Source: Aestuariibaculum lutulentum (lineage in GTDB: Bacteria > Bacteroidota > Bacteroidia > Flavobacteriales > Flavobacteriaceae). From it: 64,000 nucleotides of DNA. Positions within the stretch are counted from its first letter, which is position 1; every line of letters starts with the position of its first letter. Position numbers and translations under genes: made by a program. The notes beneath the pieces are model-generated. The model ran no database searches. It saw only the letters and a list, made by a program, of their open reading frames with translations, and had not been told where the DNA came from. Positions 27,017 to 35,865 of the stretch are shown piece by piece. The stretch spans positions 1,091,501 through 1,155,500 of the forward strand of contig NZ_CP136709.1 of NCBI RefSeq assembly GCF_032926325.1, written 5' to 3'.

Positions 27017-28330
27017 ATGGATTTAAAAGATAAATTAGTATCATCATTTCTAGCCTTCGAAAACCGTGTCGATGTCGATGCGTACGTTCACGATGTTAGA
27101 ACCGATGCTATCAAAATATTCGAGGAACAAGGTTTTCCATCTAAAAAAGACGAAGCCTGGAAATACACCTCTTTAAACAGTATTTTAAAACAAGACTATA
27201 GCATTTTCCCTAAACAGGAAGTTGCTATAGAATATAGCGATGTAAAAAAATATTTCATTCACGATATCGACAGTTATAAAATTGTTTTTATCGATGGTAA
27301 ATATTCATCACACCTATCGCAAACTACGCACGATGGTATGGATGTATGTTTAATGTCTGCGGCATTAAGCAAGCCTAAATACCGTTTGATTATCGAGAAT
27401 TACTTTAACAAAGCAGCGAGCAAAGACAGTTTAACATCTTTAAACACAGCATTTTCAAGCGAAGGTGCTTTCATTCACATTCCAAAAAACAAAGTGGTAG
27501 AAAAACCAATTCAAATTGTACATTTTTCTACAGGAAGTGAAGCGGCTACTATGCTACAACCTCGTAACTTAATTGTTGTTGACGAGAATTCTCATGTACA
27601 AATCATAGAGCGTCACCAAAGCTTAACCGATAATCCTGTTTTAACCAACAGCGTTACCGAAGTATTTGCTAACAAACGTGCCATTGTTGATTACTACAAA
27701 CTTCAAAACGATAATCTTAACGCTTCATTAATAGATAACACGTTTATTAACCAAAAGCGTGAAAGTATTGCTTCAGTACATACCTTCAGTTTTGGTGGTA
27801 AATTAACGCGAAACAATCTAAACTTCTTCCAGAATGGAGAACGTATCGATTCTACCCTTAAAGGAGTTACTATTATTGGCGACAAACAACATGTAGACCA
27901 CAATACTTTAGTGCACCATATCGAGCCAAACTGCGAAAGTCACCAGGATTACAAAGGTATTTTCGACGATAGCTCAGTTGGGGTATTTAATGGTAAGGTT
28001 GTTGTTGAAAAAGAAGCGCAAAAAACCAACGCTTTCCAGGCTAACAACAACATTTTGGTAAGCGACAAAGCAACTATCAACACCAAACCGCAATTAGAAA
28101 TTTTTGCTGATGATGTAAAGTGTTCTCACGGTTGTACTATTGGTCAGTTAGACGAAAGTGCAATGTTCTACATGCGTTCTCGTGGTATTCCAGAAAAAGA
28201 AGCCAAAGGACTTTTAATGTACGCGTTTAGTAACAACGTTTTAAGTTCGGTTAAAATTCCAGAAATAAAACAACGTATCACCAAGCTTATCGCCAACAAA
28301 TTAGGCGTTAATATTGGTTTCGATCTGTAA
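27017..28330 (+). CDS. sufD: Fe-S cluster assembly scaffold subunit SufD
   Basis: 437 residues, paralogous to SufB. The N-terminus carries the typical FPSKKDEAWKYTSLN motif. The core is a beta-helix (HTFSFGGKLTRNNLNF), and the C-terminal region includes KCSHGCTIGQLDESAMFYMRSRGI, the segment with the His and Cys involved in assembly. It acts in the SufBC2D complex. After it comes a 99-bp gap with a strong hairpin before sufS. Confidence 0.96.
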   Translation: MDLKDKLVSSFLAFENRVDVDAYVHDVRTDAIKIFEEQGFPSKKDEAWKYTSLNSILKQDYSIFPKQEVAIEYSDVKKYFIHDIDSYKIVFIDGKYSSHLSQTTHDGMDVCLMSAALSKPKYRLIIENYFNKAASKDSLTSLNTAFSSEGAFIHIPKNKVVEKPIQIVHFSTGSEAATMLQPRNLIVVDENSHVQIIERHQSLTDNPVLTNSVTEVFANKRAIVDYYKLQNDNLNASLIDNTFINQKRESIASVHTFSFGGKLTRNNLNFFQNGERIDSTLKGVTIIGDKQHVDHNTLVHHIEPNCESHQDYKGIFDDSSVGVFNGKVVVEKEAQKTNAFQANNNILVSDKATINTKPQLEIFADDVKCSHGCTIGQLDESAMFYMRSRGIPEKEAKGLLMYAFSNNVLSSVKIPEIKQRITKLIANKLGVNIGFDL

Positions 28331-28364
28331 AATTATTTTGAAGTTTTTCCCGCTATCGGTAGTC

Positions 28365-28391
28365 GCTTTCCCGACACCTGTCGGGAAGAGC
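28365..28391. repeat. REP-like hairpin between sufD and sufS
   Basis: Arms TTCCCGACA (28368-28376) and TGTCGGGAA (28379-28387) are exact inverted copies around a 2-nt centre, extended by GCT/AGC with a one-base bulge. It is far more GC-rich than its surroundings and lacks a T-run, which argues for a dispersed palindromic repeat rather than a terminator. The same gap contains CCCGCTATCGG and CTCTATCGGGG, which look like further parts of a composite repeat. Confidence 0.55.
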
Positions 28392-28429
28392 TTCAACAAA
28401 TACCTCTATCGGGGCTAAACTCACCAACT

Positions 28430-29644
28430 ATGTTTAATGTAGAAACCATACGAAAAGACTTCCCTATTCTTTCACGCAAAGTAAACGGTAAACCTTTAGT
28501 ATATTTTGATAATGCTGCAACTTCGCAAACACCTCAACAGGTTATTGATGCGATTGTAGATTATTATTCAAACTACAATGCCAACATTCACCGTGGTGTG
28601 CATACGTTAAGTCAGGAAGCCACCGATAAATACGAGCAGGCCCGACAAAAGATTCAGGCGCATTTTAATGCTAAACATGCGCACGAAATCATTTTCACAT
28701 CAGGTACTACACATGGTATCAATTTAGTTGCTAACGGATTTTCATCACTATTAACAAAAGACGATGAAATTATCGTTTCAGCTTTAGAGCACCACAGTAA
28801 TATTGTGCCGTGGCAAATGCTTTGTGAACGTACAGGAGCAACCTTAAAAGTCATCCCAATGAATCAGGATGGTGAATTGGTGATTCCTGAATTCGACAAT
28901 CTGCTTTCAAATAAAACCAAACTGGTTTTCGTCAATCATATTTCTAATGCTTTAGGAACAATAAATCCTATTGAATATATCATAAAACAAGCTCACTTAG
29001 TTGGCGCTGCTGTTTTAATTGACGGTGCACAATCAACACCACATATCAAACCCGACGTACAGGCACTTGATGTTGATTTTTACGTTGCTTCTGCACATAA
29101 AATGTGTGGCCCAACAGGTCAGGGTATGCTTTATGGTAAAGAAGCATGGTTAAAAAAATTACCACCGTATCAAGGTGGAGGCGAAATGATTGCCGAAGTG
29201 ACCTTCGAAAAAACCACTTACGCCGATTTACCTCATAAATTCGAGGCTGGAACCCCAAATATTTGTGGTGGTATCGCTTTTGGAGCTGCCGTTGATTATA
29301 TGAATGCTATTGGATTCGATACAATAGCTGCCTACGAACACGAACTTTTAGAATACGCGACCGAACAATTGTCAACCATAGAAGACTTAACCATCTACGG
29401 TACTTCAAAACACAAAACATCTGTAATTTCGTTTAATCTGGATGGTATTCATCCATACGATGTAGGATCCATTTTAGACAAATTAGGCATTGCAGTTCGT
29501 ACAGGTCACCACTGTGCACAACCTATCATGAATTTTTACAGTATTCCGGGTACGGTTAGAGCTTCTTTTGCCTTTTATAACACCAAAGCAGAAATCGATG
29601 CTTTAGTTACTGCTGTTAAAAAAGCTAAAATGATGCTTTCTTAA
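28430..29644 (+). CDS. sufS: Cysteine desulfurase SufS
   Basis: 404 residues, PLP-dependent class V aminotransferase fold. It takes sulfur from cysteine as a persulfide and hands it to SufE. The PLP lysine is K224 (ASAHKMCGP) and the catalytic cysteine is C362 in RTGHHCAQPIM, the group II (SufS) form. The length is typical. It closes the core suf block; its partner sufE lies 1.8 kb downstream after two unrelated genes. Confidence 0.96.
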   Translation: MFNVETIRKDFPILSRKVNGKPLVYFDNAATSQTPQQVIDAIVDYYSNYNANIHRGVHTLSQEATDKYEQARQKIQAHFNAKHAHEIIFTSGTTHGINLVANGFSSLLTKDDEIIVSALEHHSNIVPWQMLCERTGATLKVIPMNQDGELVIPEFDNLLSNKTKLVFVNHISNALGTINPIEYIIKQAHLVGAAVLIDGAQSTPHIKPDVQALDVDFYVASAHKMCGPTGQGMLYGKEAWLKKLPPYQGGGEMIAEVTFEKTTYADLPHKFEAGTPNICGGIAFGAAVDYMNAIGFDTIAAYEHELLEYATEQLSTIEDLTIYGTSKHKTSVISFNLDGIHPYDVGSILDKLGIAVRTGHHCAQPIMNFYSIPGTVRASFAFYNTKAEIDALVTAVKKAKMMLS

Positions 29645-29850
29645 ATTCTGAATCATTTTCTTTTTTATTTATTCAACTGATTTTTAAATCAGTAACAATT
29701 AGCACCACACTAATTTTCTTTCATACTTGTTATATAATTAACAAAAACATGTATTTTGTCGAATTATTAACAATAATTTTCTCTATAGAGTGATTAAACT
29801 CTAAAAATGTCCTATCTTCAAAGCCGACTAATTCAAATTAAATTTAAAAA

Positions 29851-30915
29851 ATGAAAAAATTAATTTTAAGCATGGCTGCTTTAGGATTACTATTTGTAGC
29901 CTGTGAGAGCGAAAAAAACGAACTCACTCAGGAACAAGAAATTGACATGAGTGATTTTTATGTTTACACCGAGTCTGATGATGCCATGGCAAAATCAGCC
30001 ACTTCAAAAAACACGCTCACCCCTTGCTACACCATGAACGTCCTTAACCGTCAGCTTCAGGAAAATCCGGGTTTAGAGCAAAAAATGTACGCTATTGAGT
30101 ATCATACCCGTAAATTTCTAACAGCTAAAGGAAAACCTACCAATCCTGGTGGTGGCGGTGGAGATACCGGAAGCACAGATGTTGATGTTACTATTGCTGA
30201 AGATGGCTTAGGTTCAATCAATATTCCTGTATATGTACATATTGTTTTGCCAGATGCTAACGCAGTTTCTAATCAGCAGATAAGTGCACAAATCGCAGTA
30301 TTGAATGATGATTTTAACACAAAAAACACAAACCAACTACCAAGTGGAGCTACGGACTTCATTAACGATGTTACCACAACTGACATTCATTTCACCTTGG
30401 CGGGCACCTACAGATATGACGACCCAAAAAGTTCTTGGGGAACCAATGATGCAGTCAAAGCTGCATATCCCCCAACAACTCCAGAAACACATTTAAACAT
30501 CTGGGTTTGTAATATTGGCGAAGGTATTTTAGGATATGCCCAATTCCCTGGAGGGAATTTAGCAACCGACGGTATTGTTTTATTACATGAAAGTTTACCT
30601 GGTGGAAAGGCTGCTCCATATAACGAAGGTAGAACTGCAACTCACGAAGTTGGTCACTACTTAAACCTCAGACATATCTGGGGTGACGGCAGATGTCGTC
30701 AAGATGATTTTGTGGAAGATACACCAAGCGCCGGAGGTGCCAACTATGGTTGCCCTACCTACCCTTCAGTTAGTTGTCAAACTCCTGATATGACCATGAA
30801 TTATATGGATTATACCGACGATGCCTGTATGTATATGTTTACCGATGGTCAAACCAACAGAATGCGTGCTATATTTACCGATGGAGGCTCAAGAGCATCT
30901 ATGCTTGGAAACTAA
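29851..30915 (+). CDS. M43-family (pappalysin-like) zinc metalloprotease lipoprotein
   Basis: 354 residues. The signal peptide ends in LLFVAC (Cys18), so a lipoprotein. A propeptide-like region (20-95) and a Gly-rich linker (NPGGGGGDTGST, 98-109) precede the catalytic domain. The zinc motif HEVGHYLNLRH (H265, H269, H275) followed by IWGDG is diagnostic of metzincins of family M43. The Met-turn is MNYMDYTDD (M319). Four Cys in the C-terminal part may form disulfides. It has a 206-bp upstream gap and its own terminator, so it looks like an independent unit inserted between sufS and sufE. Confidence 0.9.
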   Translation: MKKLILSMAALGLLFVACESEKNELTQEQEIDMSDFYVYTESDDAMAKSATSKNTLTPCYTMNVLNRQLQENPGLEQKMYAIEYHTRKFLTAKGKPTNPGGGGGDTGSTDVDVTIAEDGLGSINIPVYVHIVLPDANAVSNQQISAQIAVLNDDFNTKNTNQLPSGATDFINDVTTTDIHFTLAGTYRYDDPKSSWGTNDAVKAAYPPTTPETHLNIWVCNIGEGILGYAQFPGGNLATDGIVLLHESLPGGKAAPYNEGRTATHEVGHYLNLRHIWGDGRCRQDDFVEDTPSAGGANYGCPTYPSVSCQTPDMTMNYMDYTDDACMYMFTDGQTNRMRAIFTDGGSRASMLGN

Positions 30916-30938
30916 ATAAAACCCTCATAAAATTATAA

Positions 30939-30960
30939 AAGACGCCAACTTTGGCGTCTT
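30939..30960 (+). terminator. Rho-independent terminator of the M43 protease gene
   Basis: Arms AAGACGCCAA (30939-30948) and TTGGCGTCTT (30951-30960) form a strong stem with a tight loop, followed by TTTT on the plus strand. It lies 23 bp after the stop codon. Confidence 0.85.
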
Positions 30961-30990
30961 TTTTGTATTATTAAATACCAAAATCATGTT

Positions 30991-31419
30991 ATGAAACTAT
31001 TTCTCGTCATTTTATCTGTTATCATAAATCTTAATGGTTGTAAGGATTCAAACATTATTCAGGAGGCCATTTCTATAGAGTATTCAGCAATATCAAGAGG
31101 TACATATAAGAACATCATTATCAATAAAAAAGAAATATCATTTCAAAAAAACAGAGCCTCCAAAGCTTTAGTAACCCCCTGTTCTGAAGAAAACTGGACT
31201 TCCATTTACAACACCTTAAAAACTGTCGATATTCCCAATATTCCAAATTTAAAAGCCCCTTCAGATAAACGTATGTACGATGCTGCTGCTATCGCAAAAC
31301 TTAAAATCACTTATCAGGATTCGATTTATGAAAGTCAGCCGTTCGATCATGGTAATCCGCCACAGGAAATCGTCCAACTTGTTAAAGAAATACTATCTAT
31401 TACAGAAAACATTGAATAG
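30991..31419 (+). CDS. Small lipoprotein of unknown function
   Basis: 142 residues. The N-terminus MKLFLVILSVIINLNGC is a lipoprotein signal (Cys17). The mature part has a beta-rich segment (EYSAISRGTYKNIIINKKEISF), a WTSIYNTLKTVDI helix, and a strand LKITYQDSIYESQPFDHG, ending in a helix. The arrangement resembles small flavobacterial lipoproteins of about 120-140 residues often found by suf genes, but I do not recognise a named family. It is 39 bp upstream of sufE. Confidence 0.75.
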   Translation: MKLFLVILSVIINLNGCKDSNIIQEAISIEYSAISRGTYKNIIINKKEISFQKNRASKALVTPCSEENWTSIYNTLKTVDIPNIPNLKAPSDKRMYDAAAIAKLKITYQDSIYESQPFDHGNPPQEIVQLVKEILSITENIE

Positions 31420-31458
31420 CTAATTTTCTTATTGTATTTTTACATAAAATTTGAGATT

Positions 31459-31881
31459 GTGACTATAGAAGAAATTCAGAATGAAATTATTGACGAGTTC
31501 TCAATGTTTGAAGATTGGGAAGAACGTTATCAATATATGATTGATTTAGGGAAAGACCTACCCCTAATTGACGAGCAATATAAAACCGACAGCAATATTA
31601 TTAAAGGTTGCCAGAGTAAAGTTTGGGTACATGCCGAAATGCAGGATGACAAAGTAGAATTTACTGCCGATAGTGATGCCATCATCACCAAAGGTATTAT
31701 TGCTATTTTAATTCGTGTGTTTTCAAACCAGCACCCTAAAGACATTATCGATGCCGATATGAGTTTTATAGACAAAATTGGTTTAAAAGAACACTTATCA
31801 CCTACCCGAGCCAACGGTTTGGTTAGCATGATAAAACAACTTAAAATGTATGCCATCGCATACCAGACACAAATAAAATAA
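31459..31881 (+). CDS. sufE: Sulfur acceptor protein SufE
   Basis: 140 residues. It accepts persulfide sulfur from SufS and stimulates its activity. The sulfur-carrying cysteine is C51 in SNIIKGCQSKVWV. The start is chosen as the GTG at 31459, because V/M-TIEEIQNEIIDEF matches the family N-terminus. An in-frame ATG nine codons earlier (31432) would add an unusual hydrophobic stretch. Downstream come the DUF59 protein and DUF2480/DUF3078 genes, a common flavobacterial suf neighbourhood. Confidence 0.93.
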   Translation: MTIEEIQNEIIDEFSMFEDWEERYQYMIDLGKDLPLIDEQYKTDSNIIKGCQSKVWVHAEMQDDKVEFTADSDAIITKGIIAILIRVFSNQHPKDIIDADMSFIDKIGLKEHLSPTRANGLVSMIKQLKMYAIAYQTQIK

Positions 31882-31936
31882 TAATATTCGTTAAGTCGCT
31901 TATCGGAATCCGACTAAGCCTTTAAACATTCAAAAT

Positions 31937-32260
31937 ATGAGCGAAGCAATTGACACTGCCGATTTAGGCGAAAAAATAGTTAACGTTTTAAAAACCATTT
32001 ATGACCCGGAAATTCCTGTCGACATCTATGAATTAGGGTTAATCTATGATGTTTTTGTAAATGAAGATTACGATGTTAAAATCTTAATGACTTTAACCAC
32101 ACCTAACTGTCCTGTAGCAGAAACGTTACCTCTTGAGGTTGAAGAAAAAATAAAATCATTAAACGATGTAAATAGTGCCGAGGTAGAAATCACTTTCGAT
32201 CCGCCATGGACACAGGATTTAATGAGTGAAGAAGCCAAATTAGAATTGGGCATGCTTTAA
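31937..32260 (+). CDS. SUF-associated DUF59 protein (SufT/MIP18-like)
   Basis: 107 residues of the DUF59/PaaD-like family, which helps Fe-S protein maturation. The family motif DPEIPVDIYELGLIYDV is near residues 19-35, and the conserved Cys is in TTPNCPVAETLP. The C-terminal ITFDPPWTQDLMSEEA is typical. It lies 55 bp after sufE and is followed 13 bp later by an ABC exporter gene. The symbol sufT is sometimes used but not applied here, as the exact subfamily is unverified. Confidence 0.92.
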   Translation: MSEAIDTADLGEKIVNVLKTIYDPEIPVDIYELGLIYDVFVNEDYDVKILMTLTTPNCPVAETLPLEVEEKIKSLNDVNSAEVEITFDPPWTQDLMSEEAKLELGML

Positions 32261-32273
32261 TAACAAATTTTAG

Positions 32274-34112
32274 ATGGCTAAACGCACACCTAAATCATTA
32301 AAAGACGGCGGTAAAAAAACAAATTTAAAGTCGTCTTTTAATGCACTTACATACATTCCGAGGTTCTTTAAAGAAATCTGGAATGTCAATAAAAAACTAT
32401 TCCTGCTCTCGGCATTTTGTCGACTTATTGGCGCACTGCTTCCTGTTATTGTTTTATGGGTTGGTAAATTAATTATCGACGAAATTATACATCAAATTGC
32501 TCTTGATGTTAACGACTATACCCAACTTTGGACTTACGTTGCTATTGAATTTGCCTTGGTTATTTTATCCGATTTAATAAGTAGAGCCATTTCGCTAACC
32601 GATGGACTATTGGGTGATGAATACAATATTGCTACATCGGTAACCATTATTAAAAAAACGAATCAAATTAATATTAGTTTATTGGAAGATTCTGAATTTT
32701 ACGATAAGCTGGAACGCGCCAGAACACAAACCACAGGCCGTGTTGGTTTAATGAGTAATGTGCTTGGTCAGGCACAAAGTGCTGTATCAATAGCGACTTT
32801 AATCGCCGGATTGGTGTATTTCGAACCATATTTAATTTTACTGTTGATCCTGAGTATTATTCCGTCGTTTATTAACGAAGTGCGTTTTAGCCAACAGGAA
32901 TACTCTCTGGCCAGAAGCTGGACTGCCGAACGCCGCCAGTTAGACTATTTACGTTTTATTGGCGCCAACGACAAAACCGCTAAAGAAATTAAACTCTTTG
33001 GTTTAACCGATTTTATTGTTGATCGTTTTAAAAACCTTTCGGAAGAATATTACGAACTTAACCGAACCTTAGCCGTTAAACGCTCGGCTTTAGGATTTTT
33101 ATTCAACGTTTTGGGTTCTTTAAGTTATTATGGCGCTTATGTGTTTATTATTTACCGTGTTCTTTCAGGTGCCATTTCTATTGGTGAACTTACCTTCCTA
33201 TCAGGGTCATTCAACCGTTTAATGAAAAACCTTCAGGAGTTCTTTTCACGTTTCACACGAATTTCTGAAAGTGCTTTATACCTAAAAGATTATTTCGATT
33301 TTATTGACATTTCAGTAGCCTCGAAAACCGAAGAAGACATGCCACTACCAAAAACCATTAAACAAGGTTTCGAATTTAAAAATGTGCATTTCTCATATCC
33401 CGGTTCAGACCATGAAATTTTAAAGGATATTAATTTCACCCTTAAAGCTGGAGAAAAATTGGCCTTTGTAGGGCAAAATGGCGCCGGTAAAACCACGTTA
33501 ACCAAATTGTTATTGCGCTTTTACGAACCAACTTCGGGAGACATTTTGTTAGACGGCATTAACATTAACCGATTTAACAAAGCAGAATACCAAGCCTTTT
33601 TTGGGGTGATTTTTCAGGATTTCTTTAGATATGAATTTACTATTAAAGAAAATATTGCGATTGGGGATATCGATGAACTGGATAACCAGACAAAAATTGA
33701 AAACGCTGCCGAATTAAGTTTAGCCGATTCGGTGGTGAATGAATTAAAACATGGTTACAATCAGCAATTAGGGAAACGTTTCGCCAACGGACAAGACCTT
33801 TCTGGCGGGCAATGGCAAAAGGTTGCTTTGGCCCGTGCCTATATGAAAAATGCCGAAGTGATGATTTTAGATGAACCAACTTCTGCCTTAGATGCCAAAG
33901 CGGAAAGCGATGTGTTTACCCGTTTTATTGGCCTTACCGAAGGCAAAACCAGCATCATTATTTCACACCGTTTTAGTACTGTAAGACAAGCCGATCGCAT
34001 TCTGGTTTTAGAAGACGGCAAAGTTCTGGAACTCGGCACCCACGAAGAACTTATGCGAAACGACAATTTATATGCTCATTTATTTTCGCTTCAGGCTGAA
34101 GGGTATCAATAA
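32274..34112 (+). CDS. ABC exporter, fused membrane and ATPase domains
   Basis: 612 residues. Residues to about 335 form a six-helix transmembrane domain; the rest is the ATPase domain. Walker A is GQNGAGKTT (near 400), the signature LSGGQWQ near 509, and Walker B VMILDEPTS near 529, followed by the H-loop SHRF. It works as a homodimer or heterodimer in the inner membrane; the substrate (lipid, peptide or drug) cannot be told. It lies 13 bp after the DUF59 gene. It separates DUF59 from DUF2480, so it may be a lineage-specific insertion in the suf neighbourhood. Confidence 0.9.
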   Translation: MAKRTPKSLKDGGKKTNLKSSFNALTYIPRFFKEIWNVNKKLFLLSAFCRLIGALLPVIVLWVGKLIIDEIIHQIALDVNDYTQLWTYVAIEFALVILSDLISRAISLTDGLLGDEYNIATSVTIIKKTNQINISLLEDSEFYDKLERARTQTTGRVGLMSNVLGQAQSAVSIATLIAGLVYFEPYLILLLILSIIPSFINEVRFSQQEYSLARSWTAERRQLDYLRFIGANDKTAKEIKLFGLTDFIVDRFKNLSEEYYELNRTLAVKRSALGFLFNVLGSLSYYGAYVFIIYRVLSGAISIGELTFLSGSFNRLMKNLQEFFSRFTRISESALYLKDYFDFIDISVASKTEEDMPLPKTIKQGFEFKNVHFSYPGSDHEILKDINFTLKAGEKLAFVGQNGAGKTTLTKLLLRFYEPTSGDILLDGININRFNKAEYQAFFGVIFQDFFRYEFTIKENIAIGDIDELDNQTKIENAAELSLADSVVNELKHGYNQQLGKRFANGQDLSGGQWQKVALARAYMKNAEVMILDEPTSALDAKAESDVFTRFIGLTEGKTSIIISHRFSTVRQADRILVLEDGKVLELGTHEELMRNDNLYAHLFSLQAEGYQ

Positions 34113-34124
34113 AAAAACAGTGTC

Positions 34125-34146
34125 AGGTCGAGCGCAGTCGAGACCT
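34125..34146. repeat. GTCGAGCGCAGTCGAG-type palindromic repeat
   Basis: A 22-bp GC-rich motif, outer arms AGGTC and GACCT with TCGA repeated inside, starting 12 bp after the ABC exporter stop. Motifs of the form TCGAGCGNAGTCGAGA are dispersed in many marine Bacteroidota genomes; I recognise the pattern from memory. It contrasts with the AT-rich surroundings. It may also act as a weak terminator, though no T-run follows. Confidence 0.5.
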
Positions 34147-34179
34147 ACAAATTATTACAATAACTCTTTTTAATTTATT

Positions 34180-34187
34180 TAAATTTG
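34180..34187 (+). promoter_or_regulatory. Candidate -7 element of the DUF2480 gene
   Basis: TAAATTTG matches TAnnTTTG and ends only 4 nt before the ATG at 34192, so the transcript would start close to the start codon and be nearly leaderless. No TTTG is found at the usual -33 distance. Confidence 0.4.
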
Positions 34188-34191
34188 CATT

Positions 34192-34698
34192 ATGGCAGAT
34201 GAGATTATAAATCGCGTAGCGAACAGCAAACTGGTAACCATTGACCTTGAAGACTACTATCCAAAAGGGCCACGTATCGTTTTCGATATAAAAGACTGGC
34301 TTTTTGAAGGCTTTGTACTTCGTGAAAAAGATTTTAGAGATCAGGTTGCTGCACATAACTGGTCGCAATACGAAAACTGTTATGTGGCTTTAACCTGCAG
34401 TAGCGACGCTATTATTCCGGGTTGGGCTTTTATGCTTATCAGTTTACATTTAGAGCCTTTCGCTAAACATATTGTTATTGGTTCGTTAGAAGATTTAGAA
34501 ACCAGTGTTTACCAAAACATCATCAATAATTTAGAGGTAAGTGAATACGCTGATAAGCCGATTATCATTAAAGGCTGTTCTAAAAAACCAGTACCACAAA
34601 ATGCCTATATCATGCTGGCTTCAAAATTAAAACCTATTGCAAAGTCTATTATGTATGGTGAGGCCTGTTCTTCGGTTCCACTTTATAAAAACAAATAA
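34192..34698 (+). CDS. DUF2480 family protein
   Basis: 168 residues, soluble, no signal peptide. The start MADEIINRVANSKLVTIDLEDYYP and the segments VALTCSSDAIIPGWAFMLI and KGCSKKPVPQNAYI identify DUF2480. The family is of unknown function, restricted to Bacteroidota as far as I know, and usually sits next to suf genes. Two conserved cysteines (in LTCSSDA and KGCSKK) could bind a metal or cluster, which would fit that neighbourhood, but this is inference. Confidence 0.88.
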   Translation: MADEIINRVANSKLVTIDLEDYYPKGPRIVFDIKDWLFEGFVLREKDFRDQVAAHNWSQYENCYVALTCSSDAIIPGWAFMLISLHLEPFAKHIVIGSLEDLETSVYQNIINNLEVSEYADKPIIIKGCSKKPVPQNAYIMLASKLKPIAKSIMYGEACSSVPLYKNK

Positions 34699-34811
34699 TT
34701 TTAAGTGACCATCGTAAAAAACTGGTGTCTTAAGTCGTAATGATTTACGGTATCTGTTGTAAGTCTTTTAATTTAAAATTATATTTATACTCCATTCATA
34801 AACAAACCAAT

Positions 34812-35738
34812 ATGAAAAAAACACTTTTACTCTTGGCATTATTTATTGGTATGATATCAGTTAATGCGCAAACAAAAGAAGAACTTGAAGCTCAAAAGAA
34901 AGAAAAAAAAGCTGAAGCCGACGCCCTAGCTGCCGAAGTTAAAGCCATACAAGCAAAAATAGATGCCCTACCGGGCTGGAGAAAAGGTGCCTTTGGTACT
35001 ATTGGGGGAAGTCTCTCGAACTTTAGCAACTGGTATTCACAAGGCACACCAAACAATCAGTCGGGAAATATAGGCTTTACTTTAAATGCCTACGCTAATT
35101 TAATTCAGGAGAAATTCTTCTGGAGAAATGCCCTGACCACGAACTTAAACTGGGTAAAATTAGACGATAAAGACGACCCGAATGACGATAGTAGTTTCGA
35201 CCCAACGACAGATGTGTTTAACATATCGTCGCTTTACGGTAGAAACATTACCAAATCGTTGGCGGCTTCCGGATTAATGGAATACCGCACCACCTTATTA
35301 GACAACTTCAACAATCCGGGATATTTAGATTTGGGTATTGGTGCCACCTGGACACCAATTAACAATTTAGTTGTGGTTATTCACCCGTTAAACTACAACT
35401 TTGTGTTTAGTAAAGGAGAAACCATTTACGAATCGTCTCTGGGAGCGAAAATTGTTGCCGATTACACCAGAACTTTTGGTGCTGTAAACTTTAAAACCAA
35501 CTTATCAATGTTCCAGAGTTATAAGAGTAACGACTACTCAAACTGGACCTGGACCAACTCGTTTAGCTACACGCTATGGAAAATGATTGGAGTTGGTTTC
35601 GATTTTGGATTACGTAACAACAGACAGGAAGCGCTTGATTACGCTTTAGCACAAGACCCTGCAACCGCTACAGGGTTTAACGATTTAGATAACAAATTAC
35701 AAAGTTATTACACCTTTGGGTTAAGTTATAAGTTCTAA
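34812..35738 (+). CDS. DUF3078 outer-membrane protein
   Basis: 308 residues with signal peptide MKKTLLLLALFIGMISVNAQ. A short coiled coil (EELEAQKKEKKAEADALAAEVKAIQAKID) precedes a probable beta-barrel with repeated aromatic strands, ending SYYTFGLSYKF, a typical barrel terminus with C-terminal Phe. Matches DUF3078 in pattern; function unknown. The ATG at 34812 is preferred over one 24 codons upstream because it starts the signal peptide directly. It ends the suf-associated run and has its own terminator. Confidence 0.88.
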   Translation: MKKTLLLLALFIGMISVNAQTKEELEAQKKEKKAEADALAAEVKAIQAKIDALPGWRKGAFGTIGGSLSNFSNWYSQGTPNNQSGNIGFTLNAYANLIQEKFFWRNALTTNLNWVKLDDKDDPNDDSSFDPTTDVFNISSLYGRNITKSLAASGLMEYRTTLLDNFNNPGYLDLGIGATWTPINNLVVVIHPLNYNFVFSKGETIYESSLGAKIVADYTRTFGAVNFKTNLSMFQSYKSNDYSNWTWTNSFSYTLWKMIGVGFDFGLRNNRQEALDYALAQDPATATGFNDLDNKLQSYYTFGLSYKF

Positions 35739-35761
35739 ACCAAGAACATATAATATTTAAA

Positions 35762-35798
35762 AAAAGCGACTGTTTTATTTGTTAAAGCAGTCGCTTTT
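35762..35798 (+). terminator. Rho-independent terminator after the DUF3078 gene
   Basis: Arms AAAAGCGACTG (35762-35772) and CAGTCGCTTTT (35788-35798) form an 11-bp perfect stem with a 15-nt loop, followed by GTTTT. It lies 23 bp after the stop codon. Confidence 0.8.
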
Positions 35799-35865
35799 GT
35801 TTTACAAGTATTTGTGTATTTTTAAAAAATATTCAGACATATTTGCGTAAAATCTGATAGACTTA

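Noticed and set aside
29790..29815. CTCTATAGAG palindrome with nearby AAACTCT upstream of the M43 protease
   Set aside because: Only 10 bp of symmetry in an AT-rich region, with a weak partial second arm; may be chance.
31885..31925. TTAAGTCG...CGACTAAG inverted repeat between sufE and the DUF59 gene
   Set aside because: Only a 5-bp continuous stem with a large loop and no T-run; too weak for a terminator or repeat call.
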